Positions 13,301 through 31,228 of a DNA stretch of 64,000 nt are shown here, one piece after another. Position 1 is the first letter of the stretch. Each line of letters opens with the position of its first letter. The notes under the pieces were generated by a model. The model saw only the letters and a list, made by a program, of their open reading frames with translations. It did no database searches and was not told the DNA's origin. Source of the stretch: Maylandia zebra (taxonomy: Eukaryota; Chordata; Actinopteri; Cichliformes; Cichlidae); NCBI RefSeq assembly GCF_041146795.1, contig NC_135170.1:36748159-36812158 (forward strand), written 5' to 3'. The position numbers and the translations under genes are program-made.

Positions 13301-13433
13301 GCTGAACTTTGAACTGTTTTTCTGCAGACAGGCTCCACCCCCGGCTCCCTGCTGCTTACACCGAGTCAAAATGGCCGCCAGCAGCTGAACATGTGACAGG
13401 AAGTTAAAGTAACAAGTCGACTCTGTGATCATC
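10329..13433. other. intergenic region between wnk4 and lrrc3c
   Basis: No protein-coding gene is supported. It contains a short GT run near 10473-10494, a (TTTG)n run at 11508-11554 and a short (GAT)n run near 12393-12414. A possible non-coding first exon of lrrc3c could lie near 11440-11490, where a gtgagt donor-like site follows a GC-richer stretch; this is speculative. Confidence 0.4.
11508..11554. repeat. (TTTG)n microsatellite
   Basis: Uninterrupted TTTG tetranucleotide repeat of about 47 bases. Confidence 0.95.
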
Positions 13434-14788
13434 ATGTCCCACGCCAAGCACCTGCTGCCGATGCCTTCCACTGTGGTGGATGTTTCACTGCAGAGGATGC
13501 CCCGCCTCCTTTTTCTTCTTCTTCTGGTGTTGACGTCACTCAGCCTGGTGTCGGCCACATCACCGCTCACTGTGGCATTGTGGCGTCGTGGCAACCGAGT
13601 CTCCACTATCAGCGCCTGCCACCGACTGGAGACAGCAGACGGAGGACTGACGGTCCGCTGCAGTGGACTCAGACTGACCCAGGTGTGTGTGTGTCTGTGT
13701 GCGTGCGTGTGCGTGTGTGGCTGCTTTTCCTAGCTTCAGGTGGACTTTAGCCTCTGAATGACCTGTGAAAACCTCCAACCCGAGAATGAAACTACCCCTG
13801 ACTTTAAGTTCTCAGGCAGGATGAGGATGTTCTTTAAGCTTTAGCAGACGGCATCCGTGCGCTCACAGTATCCAGGTGTGTTTGTGCGCTCAGGTACCCA
13901 TCGGCCTGCCGAACCGCACCACTCGTCTGTTTCTGAATAAAAACCTGCTGACCTCTCTGGCGGCCGACATGTTCTCCAGTCTGTTCCTGCTCGATGAGCT
14001 CGACCTGTCACATAACCAGGTAGTGAACAGCTCTTCATACCAGTTTAGAGTATGCACCAGTTTAATACCAGTAAGACACAGCAGGATCATACTGTTTCGC
14101 CCTCCTCAGCTCTCCTCACTTGAAGACGGTTGTTTCCGTGGGTTGGACTCGCTTACTTTCTTGGACCTGTCGTACAACCGCCTGTCCACGCTGGAGCTGC
14201 CGGTGCTCGGCGGTCTGCAGATTGAGGCCAACCTCACACATAACCCCTGGCACTGTGACTGCAGGATGGAGGTGTGCACAGATGCAATGATGTGTGTTTG
14301 TAGTTCACACAAAGTCATTACAACTTTCTGTTTGTGTTTAGATGTCCATGCCTCAGTTGGATCTGGACCCGACCTCACTAGCAGAAGTTGTCTGTGCAAC
14401 CTCTGATCTCCCAAACCTCGGTAAGCTTTCTCTCAGCAGATGTGCTGAACAAAGAACACACAACACATCATTTTTCCTTCTTTTGTACCATTTTGTTCTT
14501 TACTTTCGGCTATACACTGATTTATGGTCTGACACTGTGTGATGTGGTGTTACAGGAGCTGTCGGGATACCACTGGTTGTGCTGATGGAGGACTGGGATC
14601 TGTGTTTGTCTGTGAGGAGAACCACTGATGTGGTGACACTCGTCACCATGTTCCTCTGGCTCTTCATGCTCATCTGCTACCTGGCCTACTACATCCGCCA
14701 GAACCAGGCGGTCACACGCCGAAACCTGGAGTACCTGAAGTTACTGGAGAGCAAAAATCCTTATAAACCCAAAAAGACAACTTCATGA
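13434..14788 (+). CDS. lrrc3c: leucine-rich repeat-containing protein 3C-like, type I membrane protein
   Basis: Five coding exons join in frame at 13434-13682, 13894-14019, 14110-14271, 14342-14420 and 14556-14788, giving 282 residues, close to the LRRC3 family size. The start used is ATG 13434; the ATG at 13497 would begin directly at the signal peptide MPRLLFLLLLVLTSLSLVSA. An LRRNT-like cysteine segment follows, then three leucine-rich repeats (RLFLNKNLLTSL, LDELDLSHNQLSSL, LTFLDLSYNRLSTL) and an LRRCT start with NPWHCDC. Near residues 225-247 is a transmembrane span (VVTLVTMFLWLFMLICYLAY), and a short basic tail ends in KKTTS. The symbol rests on domain layout plus position next to psmd3 and csf3, as in human 17q21.1. 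The function is not established; a surface recognition or adhesion role is inferred. A Penelope-like element follows about 100 bases after the stop. Confidence 0.87.
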
Positions 14789-14876
14789 TGACCTTTTGGA
14801 ATTCCTGAATGCCTGTCTAGAGTTACCCACAGCTGTGTTTTCCCTCAAAGACATCCGTAATGACTTCCAGAGCAAT

Positions 14877-15717
14877 TTCTTTGCCCACAGTCAAAGGAGC
14901 TTGCAAAGAAAAGCGTCTGGACTTCTTTAAGTTGCTTGAAGACGTTTCACCTCTCATCCGAGAAGCTTCTTCAGTTCTAAGGTCAAATGGTGGAGAGTCC
15001 CAGATATAAACCTAGTGGGAGTGACCCCCCACAGAGGGACAAAAGGACCCCTGATGATCCTCTAATCGCCTGAGCCAATCAGGGTGTGGGCCCCAATCAG
15101 GAGCGCATGGCACAACACAGAAGAGCCACCTCCACAGGACAAGACTCAGCAGTCCATCTGCATCTAAAGGTCAAAGGTCACTCTTTCGAGGATGCCAATG
15201 TTCACATTTTGGACAGAGAGGACAGATGGTTTGAAAGAGGAGTGAAAGAAGCCATCTATGTCCACTGTGAGCGACCATCTTTGAACAGAGGCGGGGCTTA
15301 CGACACCAACTCTCTGCCATCTATAATCCAGTTTTGAGATCCCTTCCCAGACGCCTTAACGCCCACTCACATCCTGGGCCATCTGACCTCAGGAATTCGC
15401 ATGATAAGGTGGGGCCAGGTTTCACAATGAACACACCCGAAACTCTGGCTGATTGGGACCCACGCCCAGTTTCCCACCTTGGCTCAGGCGATTAGAGGAT
15501 CATCAGGGGGTCCTTTTGTCCCTCTGTGGGGGGTCACTCCCACAGGTTTATATCTGGGACTCTCCACCATTTGACCTTAGAACTGAAGAAGCTTCTCGGA
15601 TGAGAGGTGAAACGTCTTCAAGCTACTTAAAGAAGTCCAGACGCTTTTCTTTCCAAGCTCCTTTGACTAAGATGACCTGGATGACTGAGAACCTTCACAG
15701 ACATTCTTTGCCCACAG
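14877..15717 (+). mobile_element. Penelope-like element fragment with GIY-YIG remnant, inverted ends and 14-bp target duplication
   Basis: The element body is 14891-15703. Its flanks are the direct repeat ttctttgcccacag at 14877-14890 and 15704-15717, read as a target-site duplication. About 170 bases at the left (to ~15065) are the inverted copy of 15483-15668. Between them a plus-strand frame (15086-15337) reads ERMAQHRRATSTGQDSA, then KGHSFEDANVHILDREDRWF, then ERGVKEAIYV and ERPSLNRGG. This is the C-terminal GIY-YIG endonuclease part known from fish Penelope-like elements. The reverse transcriptase and the GIY-YIG start are absent, so it is not mobile by itself. It probably lies in the lrrc3c 3' UTR. 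Confidence 0.82.
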
Positions 15718-17425
15718 GTGCCCACGGGACTCCAGGTACCTTCTGATCAGTTGCTCCCCTCCAAAAGTTACAAAAGCACATAAAGGACTCCCTAATGATG
15801 CAATGCAATACCTCACTGACACTCAGCATCTCTAAGGAACCACAAAGCTTCTCTAGAATGTGATCATGTACTTCTAGGTCTTCCTCTGAGAACCCTGTAA
15901 CCTTCTGAAGCACGTCTTCAGAGTGTCCTGTGAAAGATTTCTACAACATATTCAAGTCCTCCTAGAACCTTCTCAGTCTCTTCACAAGCCCATAAGCCCT
16001 TCACAAGGACTCTCAAACTTTCCTGTGACTTCCTTATAGAGACTGTTTGTTCTCCTAGGTCAATGTGATCTGAGTTTCTCAGAGATGTCTGATACTAGTT
16101 TTCCACCGACATGGTCCCGGTGGTGGTGCAGATCCAGTTTGGTCTTGGTACCTTATCAGAACCAGCCTGGATGACGTCCTTCCTCTAAGTATCGGCTCTG
16201 GGGAAAACAACATCAGAAGGACCCTAGCCTGAAGCAAAAAAAACACCGAAACTTTGCGTCTTTACCAACTGTTAGTTTCCACGACACGCTTACCATGTTT
16301 TGAAGGAAGGAAGGTTCAGGGCTTAAGCAATCAGCATCATGGGCTCATCCGGTTAGAAGAAGAATAAGCAGCCATCTAATTCAGAATTATTCTCAGGGTT
16401 CTCCTTTTATTCTCGAATAAATAAGGCAAAGAAGGAAGGAAACAAAGACACTCATGGACTGCCACAGCTGAAAGAAAACAGGAAAACAGAGATTTAAGTT
16501 ACTCATTCCCTTAAACAATACATAAAATAAAACCCAAATAGAACCTCACCTCAGCTGCCGCCCCGTGTGGAAGTGAAGAAAGAGTGAGCCAAAAGTGAAT
16601 GCAGTCCTTATATAATGTGTGACAGGTGAGTGCAATCGAGGACAAGCACCACACCCAATCAAAGGTGAGAGAACTAAACAAGGTGCATCTGGTGAAGTGA
16701 GTGGTACCAGTTCAGACTTTTTGCAGGAGAAACACGTGAAACTGGTTCTAGACAGGATGCTAGCCGTGCTTAGAAAACACGAAGAGCTGCAGTAGGACCT
16801 GGTTACCAACAATAAACAAAAGCCCTCAAAGTTCGTTCTGCAGTTTTCCTTTCTTCTGAACTTCACCAACCACAGCATGGCTGTGCAGCAGAACGTGTAG
16901 GTACACAAAGACTACACATGCTCACATTTCACTGTGAGCGGCCCCTTCACCTGAGAGGTGATGCTGCTGTATGGGCAGATGGTGATTTTGATTTTGGGCT
17001 GACCTCTCTGTGAGGAAGCCGCAGGGATGCGTGAGAATGTAAAACTGGTCACTGAGAGGTTACTGAGGAAGTTCTAGGATCCCCTGAAGCTCTTCCTCAG
17101 GTGGCTTCCACAGTCAGGACCGCCCTGAGTGGTTTTTACACCAGCAGGGGAAATATTTTTCTTTTTAATAAATGAATCATGACGAGGGAACTGTTGTTGC
17201 TCTCCACTTGAAGGCTTTGTGCCTTTGCAGCGTGACGTCAGCAGAGACAGATATAAAATCACAGGACGGTCGTTTGGCTGTGAAGCTCTTCAGGAAATAC
17301 TCTGACCTTCCTGACACCACCATGAGACTTTCTTAATATAATGCCATAATGTCATTGGTCATCATCCTATGGTTTCACCCACACAAAGACATATTGGGCC
17401 TCGAAGTTCTAGAGAAGCATTTTGG
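15718..17425. other. intergenic region downstream of lrrc3c, nothing recognised
   Basis: About 1.7 kb. A candidate polyadenylation signal (aataaa) near 16528 could serve an extended lrrc3c 3' UTR. No coding similarity was seen. Confidence 0.4.
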
Positions 17426-18491
17426 CAGTGTTGGGGAGTAACTGAGTACATGCACCGCCGTTATGTATTTAAAATACAAAGTATGAGTAACTGTATTCCG
17501 TTACAGTTACCAATTAAAAGATGATATTCAGAATACAGTTACTTTGTTGAAGTAAATGGATTACATGGCGGTCTTTTCCTGTTTCATATGTTCGGCTATG
17601 TCCTCTCTATTTTTGGTAATTCCACGCCGGTGGAAACCCGAACAAACACGCATTAAGAGGCTCTAATGTCTCAGTCTCATGGCCCACGTCACCCCTACCT
17701 GCAGCAGCATAATGATTGGAAGAAATATTTTTTAAAAATTATTCACAAAAATTGTTTAATATGAAGGCAACAGGCAGAGTGTTACAGGCATCGCCCTAAA
17801 GCATGCAGCCTGATGGGCAGTGTAGTCTGTGCTGCAGGGAGAATGGACTGCCATACCCGTGATGTGTCTGTGAGCGCGAGGAGGGAGAAAAAGGAAAGGT
17901 ACGAGCTGTCACGGAGCAGAAACGGGAGCTGGAAGCATGTAAATATAATAATAACCACTGCAGCCAAACAGAGGGCCTGACGAGCCCAGCTGTAAGTAAG
18001 CTATTAAGACTCGACTGTACACTGTGTTCGTGTTTTCCTCTGAAACAATAAGCTCTGTTGGAGCAGCCTTTCAAATCCTCTCTCTGTCTCTGCTAGCAAA
18101 GTGACCCAGGCAACAAAGTAAAGCTAGTTTTCAGCTACGAGCCGACACGAACCCGACGTATTAGCCAGAGGTCCCTTTACTACGGTTCAGAGCGGCGGAC
18201 CTGTTTTATATACGCGCGGAATAGTTTTCTATACGAGATCGCTGCAAAAAGTGCAGCCTTACCTAATGTCCACCTACTGTTACTCATTTATATTAAGATT
18301 TAAACATCTAGTTGGTGTGACGAGTAACCTTCAGTAACAGTAATAAATAACACAGCAATAGTACATTCATGTAGTTGTAAAAAGCATGATAATATATTAA
18401 GTAATCCAAAGTATTCAGAATACGTTACAAAATACTTGTAATCTGTAGTGGAATACATTTTAAAAGTAACCTTCCCAACACTGCATTTTGG
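17418..18491. mobile_element. non-autonomous hAT-type DNA transposon with 8-bp target duplication
   Basis: The 1058-bp element (17426-18483) is bounded by cagtgttggggagtaac at the left and its near-inverse gttaccttcccaacactg-like end at the right. The 8-bp direct repeat cattttgg flanks both sides (17418-17425 and 18484-18491). A short CAG-type inverted end plus an 8-bp duplication is the hAT signature. No transposase frame was seen. Confidence 0.85.
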
Positions 18492-18836
18492 TTTCTTGAA
18501 GATGTTTGAGGCGGTACGTGTGATTCAGAGAACTGTTCCCTGGCTCTCCATCAGCCCTGTTTGTTTGAACTGTGTCCTCTGTGTTCAGTGAGCTCAGCCG
18601 TCATTCTGACTCCACGCGTGAAATAAACCGTTTGTTCTGCTGAGTTCATGTCTTTACTCTTATTCTGACTTCATTATTCTGACTCTAAAGTTACAGAGAC
18701 ACCATCGTTATGTTCGCCACTTCATATTCAAATAACATCAGAAATCACAGTGTGTTCGGCACAGTCTATGGATCCCTGCAGGGTCAGACTTTCATATGTC
18801 AGAAATCCGCGAATCAATGCAACGCACTAAAACACA

Positions 18837-18843
<7 letters not shown>

Positions 18844-18891
<48 letters not shown>
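18844..18891. repeat. (AC)n microsatellite
   Basis: Pure AC run left of the LINE block. A matching AC run lies on the right side at 21837-21890. Confidence 0.96.
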
Positions 18892-18892
<1 letters not shown>

Positions 18893-18944
18893 GCCCGTTC
18901 AGCTATCTTAGTGAGGACCTTCATTGACATAATGCCTTCCCTAG

Positions 18945-19035
18945 CCCCTTAGTCTAATCCTAACCATTAAAAATGAATGCCTAACCCTGACCCTAAACCT
19001 AACCATAACCTAATTGTAACCCTGACACTAAAACC
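18945..19035. repeat. degenerate TAACCC-like (telomere-like) tract
   Basis: Imperfect units such as cctaaccctgaccctaaacc lie between the AC run and the LINE. The sequence around it (agctatcttagtgaggacc) is the inverse of sequence on the far side of the LINE block (ggtcctcacaaagatagct near 21810-21828), which suggests a single older repeat split by the LINE. Confidence 0.55.
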
Positions 19036-19080
19036 ACATTTTGAGCCTCAAAAAGGTCTTCAAACTTGTGAGGACCAGTG

Positions 19081-20956
19081 AGTGAGCCTTCAAGAGCCTT
19101 CAAGAGAGTGAACACCAGGAAAGCAGCAGGACCAGACGGCATCCCAGGTCGTATCCTCAGAGACTGCGCATACCAGCTAGCTCCTGTGTTCACTGAGATA
19201 TTCAACATCTCTTTATCTCAGTCGGTGATCCCCACATGCTTCAAAGAGTCCATCATTGTTCCTGTCCCGAAGAAACCCCACCCTGCTTCTCTCAATGACT
19301 ATCGCCCTGTAGCCCTCACCTCAGTAGTGATGAAGTGCTTTGAACGCCTGGTCAGAGACTTCATCATTTCTTCACTACCAGACACACTGGACCCACTACA
19401 GTTCGCTTACCGTCCAAATCGTTCCACAGACGATGCCATCTCTCATCTCCTCCACACATCACTCACTCACTTGGACACTAGAAGGGGGAATTATGTTAAA
19501 ATGCTCTTCATAGACTACAGCTCTGCATTTAACACCATAATTCCCTCCACACTCACCACCAAGCTGGAGCATCTGGGACTCAGCTCATCTATGTGTCAGT
19601 GGATCTCCAACTTCCTAACTGGCAGACCACAGGCAGTAAGGATGGGCGGACATGTCTCAGCCTCCACCACTCTCAGCACTGGAGCCCCCCAGGGGTGTGT
19701 TCTGAGCCCCCTGCTGTACTCTTTGTACACATATGACTGTGTGGCCACTACCAGCTCCACCACCATCATCAAGTTTGCTGACGACACCGTCGTGGTGGGC
19801 CTGATCTCTGATAACAACGAGACGGCCTACGTGAAGGAGATTAGGAATCTGGAGAACTGGTGCCAGAGGAACAACCTCCTTCTAAACGTCAGTAAGACAA
19901 AGGAGCTGATAGTGGACTTCAGCACTAAGCAGGAGAGGAACTACCAGACCCCCATCATCAACGAGTGCCCAGTGGAGAGAGTGGACAGCTTCAAATACCT
20001 CGGAGTTCACATCACGCAGGACCTGTCATGGTCCTGTCACATCAACACCGTGGTGAAAAAGGCCCGACAGCGTCTCTACCACCTCAGACGCTTGAGAGAC
20101 TTCCAACTGCCCTCCAAGGTGCTCAGGAACTTTTACTCGTGCACCATAGAGAGCATCCTGACGGGAAACATCTTAACCTGGTTCGGGAACAGCACCATGC
20201 AGGACAGACGAGCTCTACAGAGGGTTGTGCGGTCAGCTGAGCGCACCATCCGCTCCGAGCTCCCTGACCTGCACTCAATCTACAGCAGGCGGTGCTGGAC
20301 CAAGGCCAGGAAGATCGTGAAGGACCTCAGCCATCCCAACAACAGACTGTTCTCTCTGTTGAGGTCAGGAAAGCGATTCCGCTCCCTGAAGACCAACACA
20401 GAGAGACTGAGGAGGAGCTTCTTCCCGCAGGCGATACGGTCTCTCAATCACACCACCACACAGTACTGACCCACACATACAGTTCTTACACACACACTGG
20501 ACTTTCTGGACTTTGTTTTTGCACAACACTGGTCACTATATTCTTCATTTCCGGTTAATACTTGTACAGCTGCTGTTATTGTGTATATATTTATTTATAT
20601 TTAGATTTCTTCATACATTCTTATATAGTTCTATATTGTGTATTTTGTTGTACAGTTATTTTATTTTCAACTTTAATTTATATATTTATCTTTATCTTAT
20701 TCTTCCCAGTTAAATTTACCCTTCATTCTAATTTGTGTTGTACAGTTATTTCATTTTTAACCTTAATTTATATTTTATTCCTTCCTAGTTAAATTTACCC
20801 TTTTTAATTTTTCATATTTATTTCCTATCTTATTCATAGCCTTTTCCTTTTTTGTTCTCTTTAGGTCACGAGCAGTTGTCCAAGCATTTCACTACATATC
20901 GTACTGTGTATGACTGTGTACGTGACAAATAAAATTTGAATTTGAATTTGAATTTG
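19081..20956 (+). mobile_element. Rex1-like (CR1/L2 group) LINE with intact reverse transcriptase frame, 5' truncated
   Basis: An open frame of 463 residues (19078-20469) covers the whole reverse-transcriptase domain. It has [62 protein letters not shown] and the catalytic [10 protein letters not shown], then the thumb and C-terminal block. The endonuclease half and any ORF1 are missing through 5' truncation. The 3' UTR ends in an (aatttg)n tail at about 20930-20956. The Rex1 assignment is from memory of fish LINE types; the CR1/L2 group is safer. Related copies are at 20957-21782, 37692-37946 and 59738-61407. Confidence 0.87.
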
Positions 20957-21782
20957 AAGGTGCTCAGGAACTTTTACTCGTGCACCATAGAGAGCATCCT
21001 GGCGGGAAACATCTTAACCTGGTTCGGGAACAGCACCATGCAGGACAGACGAGCTCTACAGAGGGTTGTGCGGTCAGCTGAGCGCACCATCCGCTCCGAG
21101 CTCCCTGACCTGCACTCAATCTACAGCAGGCGGTGCTGGACCAAGGCCAGGAAGATGGTGAAGGACCTCAGCCATCCCAACAACAGACTGTTCTCTCTGC
21201 TGAGGTCAGGAAAGCGATTCCACTCCCTGAAGACCAACACAGAGAGACTGAGGAGGAGCTTCTTCCCGCAGGCGATACGGTCTCTCAATCACACCACCAC
21301 ACAGTACTGACCCACACATATGGTTCTTACACACACACTGGACTTTCTGGACTTTGGTTTTGCACAACACTGGTCACTATATTCTTCATTTCCGGTTAAT
21401 ACTTGTACAGCTGCTGTTATTGTGTATATATTTATTTATATTTCTTCATACATTCTTATATAGTTCTATATTGTGTATTTTGTTGTACAGTTATTTTATT
21501 TTCTACTTTAATTTATATATTTTATCTTATTCTTCCCAGTTAAATTTACCCTTCATTCTAATTTGTGTTGTACAGTTATTTCATTTTTAACCTTAATTTA
21601 TATTTTATTCCTTCCTAGTTAAATTTACCCTTTTTAATTTTTCATATTTATTTCCTATCTTATTCATAGCCTTTTCCTTTTTTGTTTTCTTTAGGTCACG
21701 AGCAGTTGTCCAAGCATTTCACTACATATCGTACTGTGTATGACTGTGTACGTGACAAATAAAATTTGAATTTGAATTTGAG
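20957..21782 (+). mobile_element. second, more truncated copy of the same LINE joined to the tail of the first
   Basis: It begins at the position equivalent to 20117 of the first copy and repeats the last ~124 codons (ending at 21310), the 3' UTR and the (aatttg)n tail. Differences are few, so the two copies are of similar age. It abuts the tail of the first copy with no spacer. Confidence 0.88.
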
Positions 21783-21834
21783 TGTGTGACTCACAAGTGA
21801 CAGATTTCGGTCCTCACAAAGATAGCTAGACAGG

Positions 21835-21836
<2 letters not shown>

Positions 21837-21890
<54 letters not shown>
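21837..21890. repeat. (AC)n microsatellite
   Basis: Pure AC run just upstream of psmd3. Confidence 0.96.
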
Positions 21891-21891
<1 letters not shown>

Positions 21892-22032
21892 CTGTGATCG
21901 ATTATCGAGCCTGCGCTGCTGTTTCCGCTCTCTTCTGCTTCTGCCTGTCATATCCCAGAATCCTCTGCGCCACAGAATAGTGTCCAGTCATTGTGGTTCA
22001 GCTCGGTTCGGTTTCATCCACCCAGACACAGC

Positions 22033-27927
<5,895 letters not shown>

Positions 27928-28080
27928 GCCTCTCTGTTCACTTCCTCTGTGTGTGTGTGTTTGCGTGTGTGTGTGTGTGCGCTGATGTTACCACGTCAGT
28001 TATTACCCAGAATCCCCCTCTGCTCTTGTTTTCTCCCATGGCAGCGTTGCTGCTGTTTGTTTCTCTCTGATAAATAAAGT

Positions 28081-28949
28081 TTTTTGTTTACACGCCTGTT
28101 TGTTTGTTGGTTTGTTTGTTCTCTGGGTGATGATGTCAGTGATGAGGTTTCCAGGTTGACAGTGAGGGCTGGTAGCAGATGAGAGATGAACAGCAGCAGT
28201 GCACGCAGCTCTCAGAGCACAGAGTAACTGTGATGAGCTGTCTACAGTAATGCTAATGTTAGCCATGTGCTAACAGTCTTTGGTGTCCGTGTGCTCCTAC
28301 GGGAAGGGTTGTTGAAGCCAGGAGCCGTGACGAGGGAGGGCATTATGAAGCTGTGAGGCATAAATGATTAGAATAAATGAACAGGAGAAGTTAGCTGCTT
28401 TCCACATCTGTGCACAGCTGCCTTCCTGAACACCTGAGGCCCTCCTGATGGTCGCTGCATGTGCGAGAGTCAGCGCAGTAATCATGGGAATAAAAGTGAT
28501 TCTGAAAAAGGAACGATGTGAAAGATACTGTAGAGGTCTGCACACTGACACAGAACAACAGCACAAATTGGAAAAATGAACTGATTCAGTCAAGGTCAAA
28601 GGTGAAAGTGTGCAGGCAGTCACATGACCTCAGATGTAAAGGATGGACAGACAGAGTCCATCTAATGTTCCAGTGAAGAAGTGAAGGTGGCTGACAATCT
28701 GCAGACTGGACAAGTGGACACTGATGAGAGTTGGAAACGTTTGTCCCGTCTCTGGTCCCCCACACCTTACATCGTTTTTTTGACTCGAAACGTTAAAGTA
28801 CTATAAATGTGTTACAGTGAGGTTTATATTTATCAGGTATGTGTGCTTTTGAAGCCAAATGCTGCAATTTTTCTGTAAAGCAAATTTACCTATGGGTATA
28901 AATAAAGTTACCTTACCAGTTGTTGATGCAGTGGTGTAAACCACACCAC
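28081..28949. other. psmd3 downstream flank, nothing recognised
   Basis: Sequence after the psmd3 polyadenylation signal. It holds a short (TTTG) run near 28095-28120 and no gene. Confidence 0.5.
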
Positions 28950-29370
28950 CACTGGACTCTAGAGCAGTGTCAGCGTGTTCGCCGGACTGACCAATCACGC
29001 TTCTCCATCTGGCGATGGACGAACGAGTCTGGGTTTGGCGGTTGCCGGGACAACGGTACTTGTCTGACTGCGCTGTGTAAAGTTTGGTAGAGGGGGGGTT
29101 ATGGTGTGGGGTGTTCTTCAGGAGTCTTCGTGCTTCAGCAGACCGAGACACTGCGGACACCTTCGTGTTCCCAGTATGTGGGACCAGTGTGGGGATGGCT
29201 CCTTCCTGTTCCCACATGACTGCACACCAGTGCACAAAGAAAAGTCCACAAGGACACGGACGAGCCGGTTTGGTGCGGGAGGACCGGCCTGCACAGAGTC
29301 CTGACCTCAGCCTGATCCAACACCTTTGGGACCAATCAGAGCGGAGACTGTGAGCCAGGCCTTCTCCTCC
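28950..29370 (+). mobile_element. degenerate Tc1-like transposase relic
   Basis: Broken frames show GGLWCGVFF (the GGGxxVWG-type block) near 29090, PHDCTPVHKEKS near 29213 and PAQSPDLSLIQHLWDQSERR near 29290-29350. This is the end of a Tc1-like DDE domain. The acidic residue expected in the NPIEHLW block is Gln here, and the frame shifts twice. This copy is dead. Confidence 0.78.
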
Positions 29371-31228
29371 AACATCAGTGTGACCTCACACATGTGCTTC
29401 TGGAAGGATGATCAACCCTCCCCATAAACACTCCTGAACCTGAGGAAATCCTTCCAGGAGACGTCCAGCTGCACACGGTGGGCCGACATCATATTCCACC
29501 CTGTGGATCAACAGTGGGAGCTCACTGGAGTTCATGTGACCTTTGCACATGTCGGGCCAAGAATCAAGCAAACGTGATGTATTTATATAAACAGAAAAAC
29601 AATTTGAGACAAAACAAGAATAAAAATAAGAAGTTAAAACACATCATGTGGCCCAGAACACAAATGCACTCAGAATTACATTCAGTGTAAAACAAAGTGT
29701 GCAGGACTTTATCTAAGAAACCTTTACAGAGAAGCGCCTGGACTGTATCATCCAGACAACAACAGGAGTCAAGAAACTGGAGCGAGTCCGGCCCTTTATT
29801 TTGAAGAGCTCAGCTTACCGTGACGGGACGACTGAGAGCCTGCACAGACATGCAGGACGTCAGCAGAGGTCACATGATGGTCGGGGCTGAGCTCGGTGCT
29901 TCAGAGGAACAGCCACGGATACGGATGTGTTCTCACCAAGAGGCAGAGGGTCTGACTCCTGCTCCAGTTTAAAGCAGGTGAGCTGCTGTTGTCATTGTCT
30001 CTGTTAACTGAAGGCAGAAACCAGCTGCAGGTGAGCCCAGCGTCTGATGACTGAGTGCAGAAAACAAGCTTTTTCCTCTCTGCGGGTGAACATCGAGGCT
30101 TTGCTTTCAAACTTTTAATCTCTGCTCAACGTTTTTACTTTTCACTTTACAAACTGATCACAAAGTCACTTCACATGACCAGACTTCCTTCTTTGGCAAT
30201 AAGAGTGCATGTAGCTTCCTGTTGAACTGGGTGGGGGCTGTTACTAAACCCTGCTGTTTGAGGGCTGAGCGGGCAGCTCTACCGTCCAGGACGGCCACGT
30301 CTGGCGATGCAGTGATGAAGCCCCGGTAACGGGTTGAATCCCTCCGGCCAAGGGCAGATCGAATGAACTCGAGAGCATGTCACAATGCTCCTCGCTGCTG
30401 ATAGTTTTCACCTTTTGGGTGGCTCCATAATGTGCGTATGGTGTCTGTGATAATCGTCAGAGTCGCCTCAGATCAAAAACCTGATTCCTGCATATTTTCA
30501 ACAGCTCGATTCACATGAAGAGGAAGTTGTTTCAGAGAAACGGGGCCTATCTGTGGTCACGTGATATCCTGGAGAACGATATGGGTCTTGGCACGGGCTT
30601 CATTCGGACAGGCCTCGCGGCTTCACTGTTAGACACAACATCATTAGTCACTTCCTGGCGGAATTCTGTGATGAACCCACAGTGTACACGGCCTCAGGAA
30701 ACCCCCACTGGGCCCTGCCCACACTAGCTTTACCCATCCGGTGCCCATCAGTTTTTTGTGGTCCCCAAGGGCTAAACTGCTGTGGGCCTGTGTGGACACA
30801 CCCACAGTGGCCCCACACAGCCATGTTTGGAGGCACGTTACTTAATATAAGGAAACAGCAGACAGGGAAATGTGATTACTGTGGAGAAGATGAAAGAATG
30901 TTTTATTCCACTGCCAGAAATATGAAGTTAAACTGGTTCTTACTGACACGCTGCAAAGAACTCAACAAGTGAAACAAACAGTCTGACAGCTCTGAGTTGG
31001 TCTCTGCGAGCAGAGCTACATACCGAACAGCACCAGCAGGAAACACATGTGGTACAGAGGCCCTCTGTGGATCATGGGGTCTGCCCACAGTGCCCATGTT
31101 GGCCTCAGGAGGGCATCACTGGGCAGCATTAGTGTGATGGGCTCAGTATCACTCTGTGTCAGTGTGGTTTGTGTGAGCAGTCAGCTGGTCCATGTATATA
31201 TATATACATACATAAATGGAAACAGGCT
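29371..31228. other. gene-free region, weak LINE relic near 30860-31000
   Basis: No gene was recognised. Around 30860-30960 the reading GKCDYCGEDERM and the following block resemble the Cys-rich C-terminus of LINE reverse transcriptases, but the match is short. Confidence 0.35.

Noticed and set aside
18945-19035. TAACCC-like tract as an interstitial telomere
   Set aside because: Units are too degenerate and the tract is part of a common dispersed fish repeat; chromosome fusion is not supported.
20292-20558. Alternative frames inside the LINE copies (also 19965-20240, 60464-60739, 60887-61108)
   Set aside because: They are shadows of the reverse-transcriptase frame.
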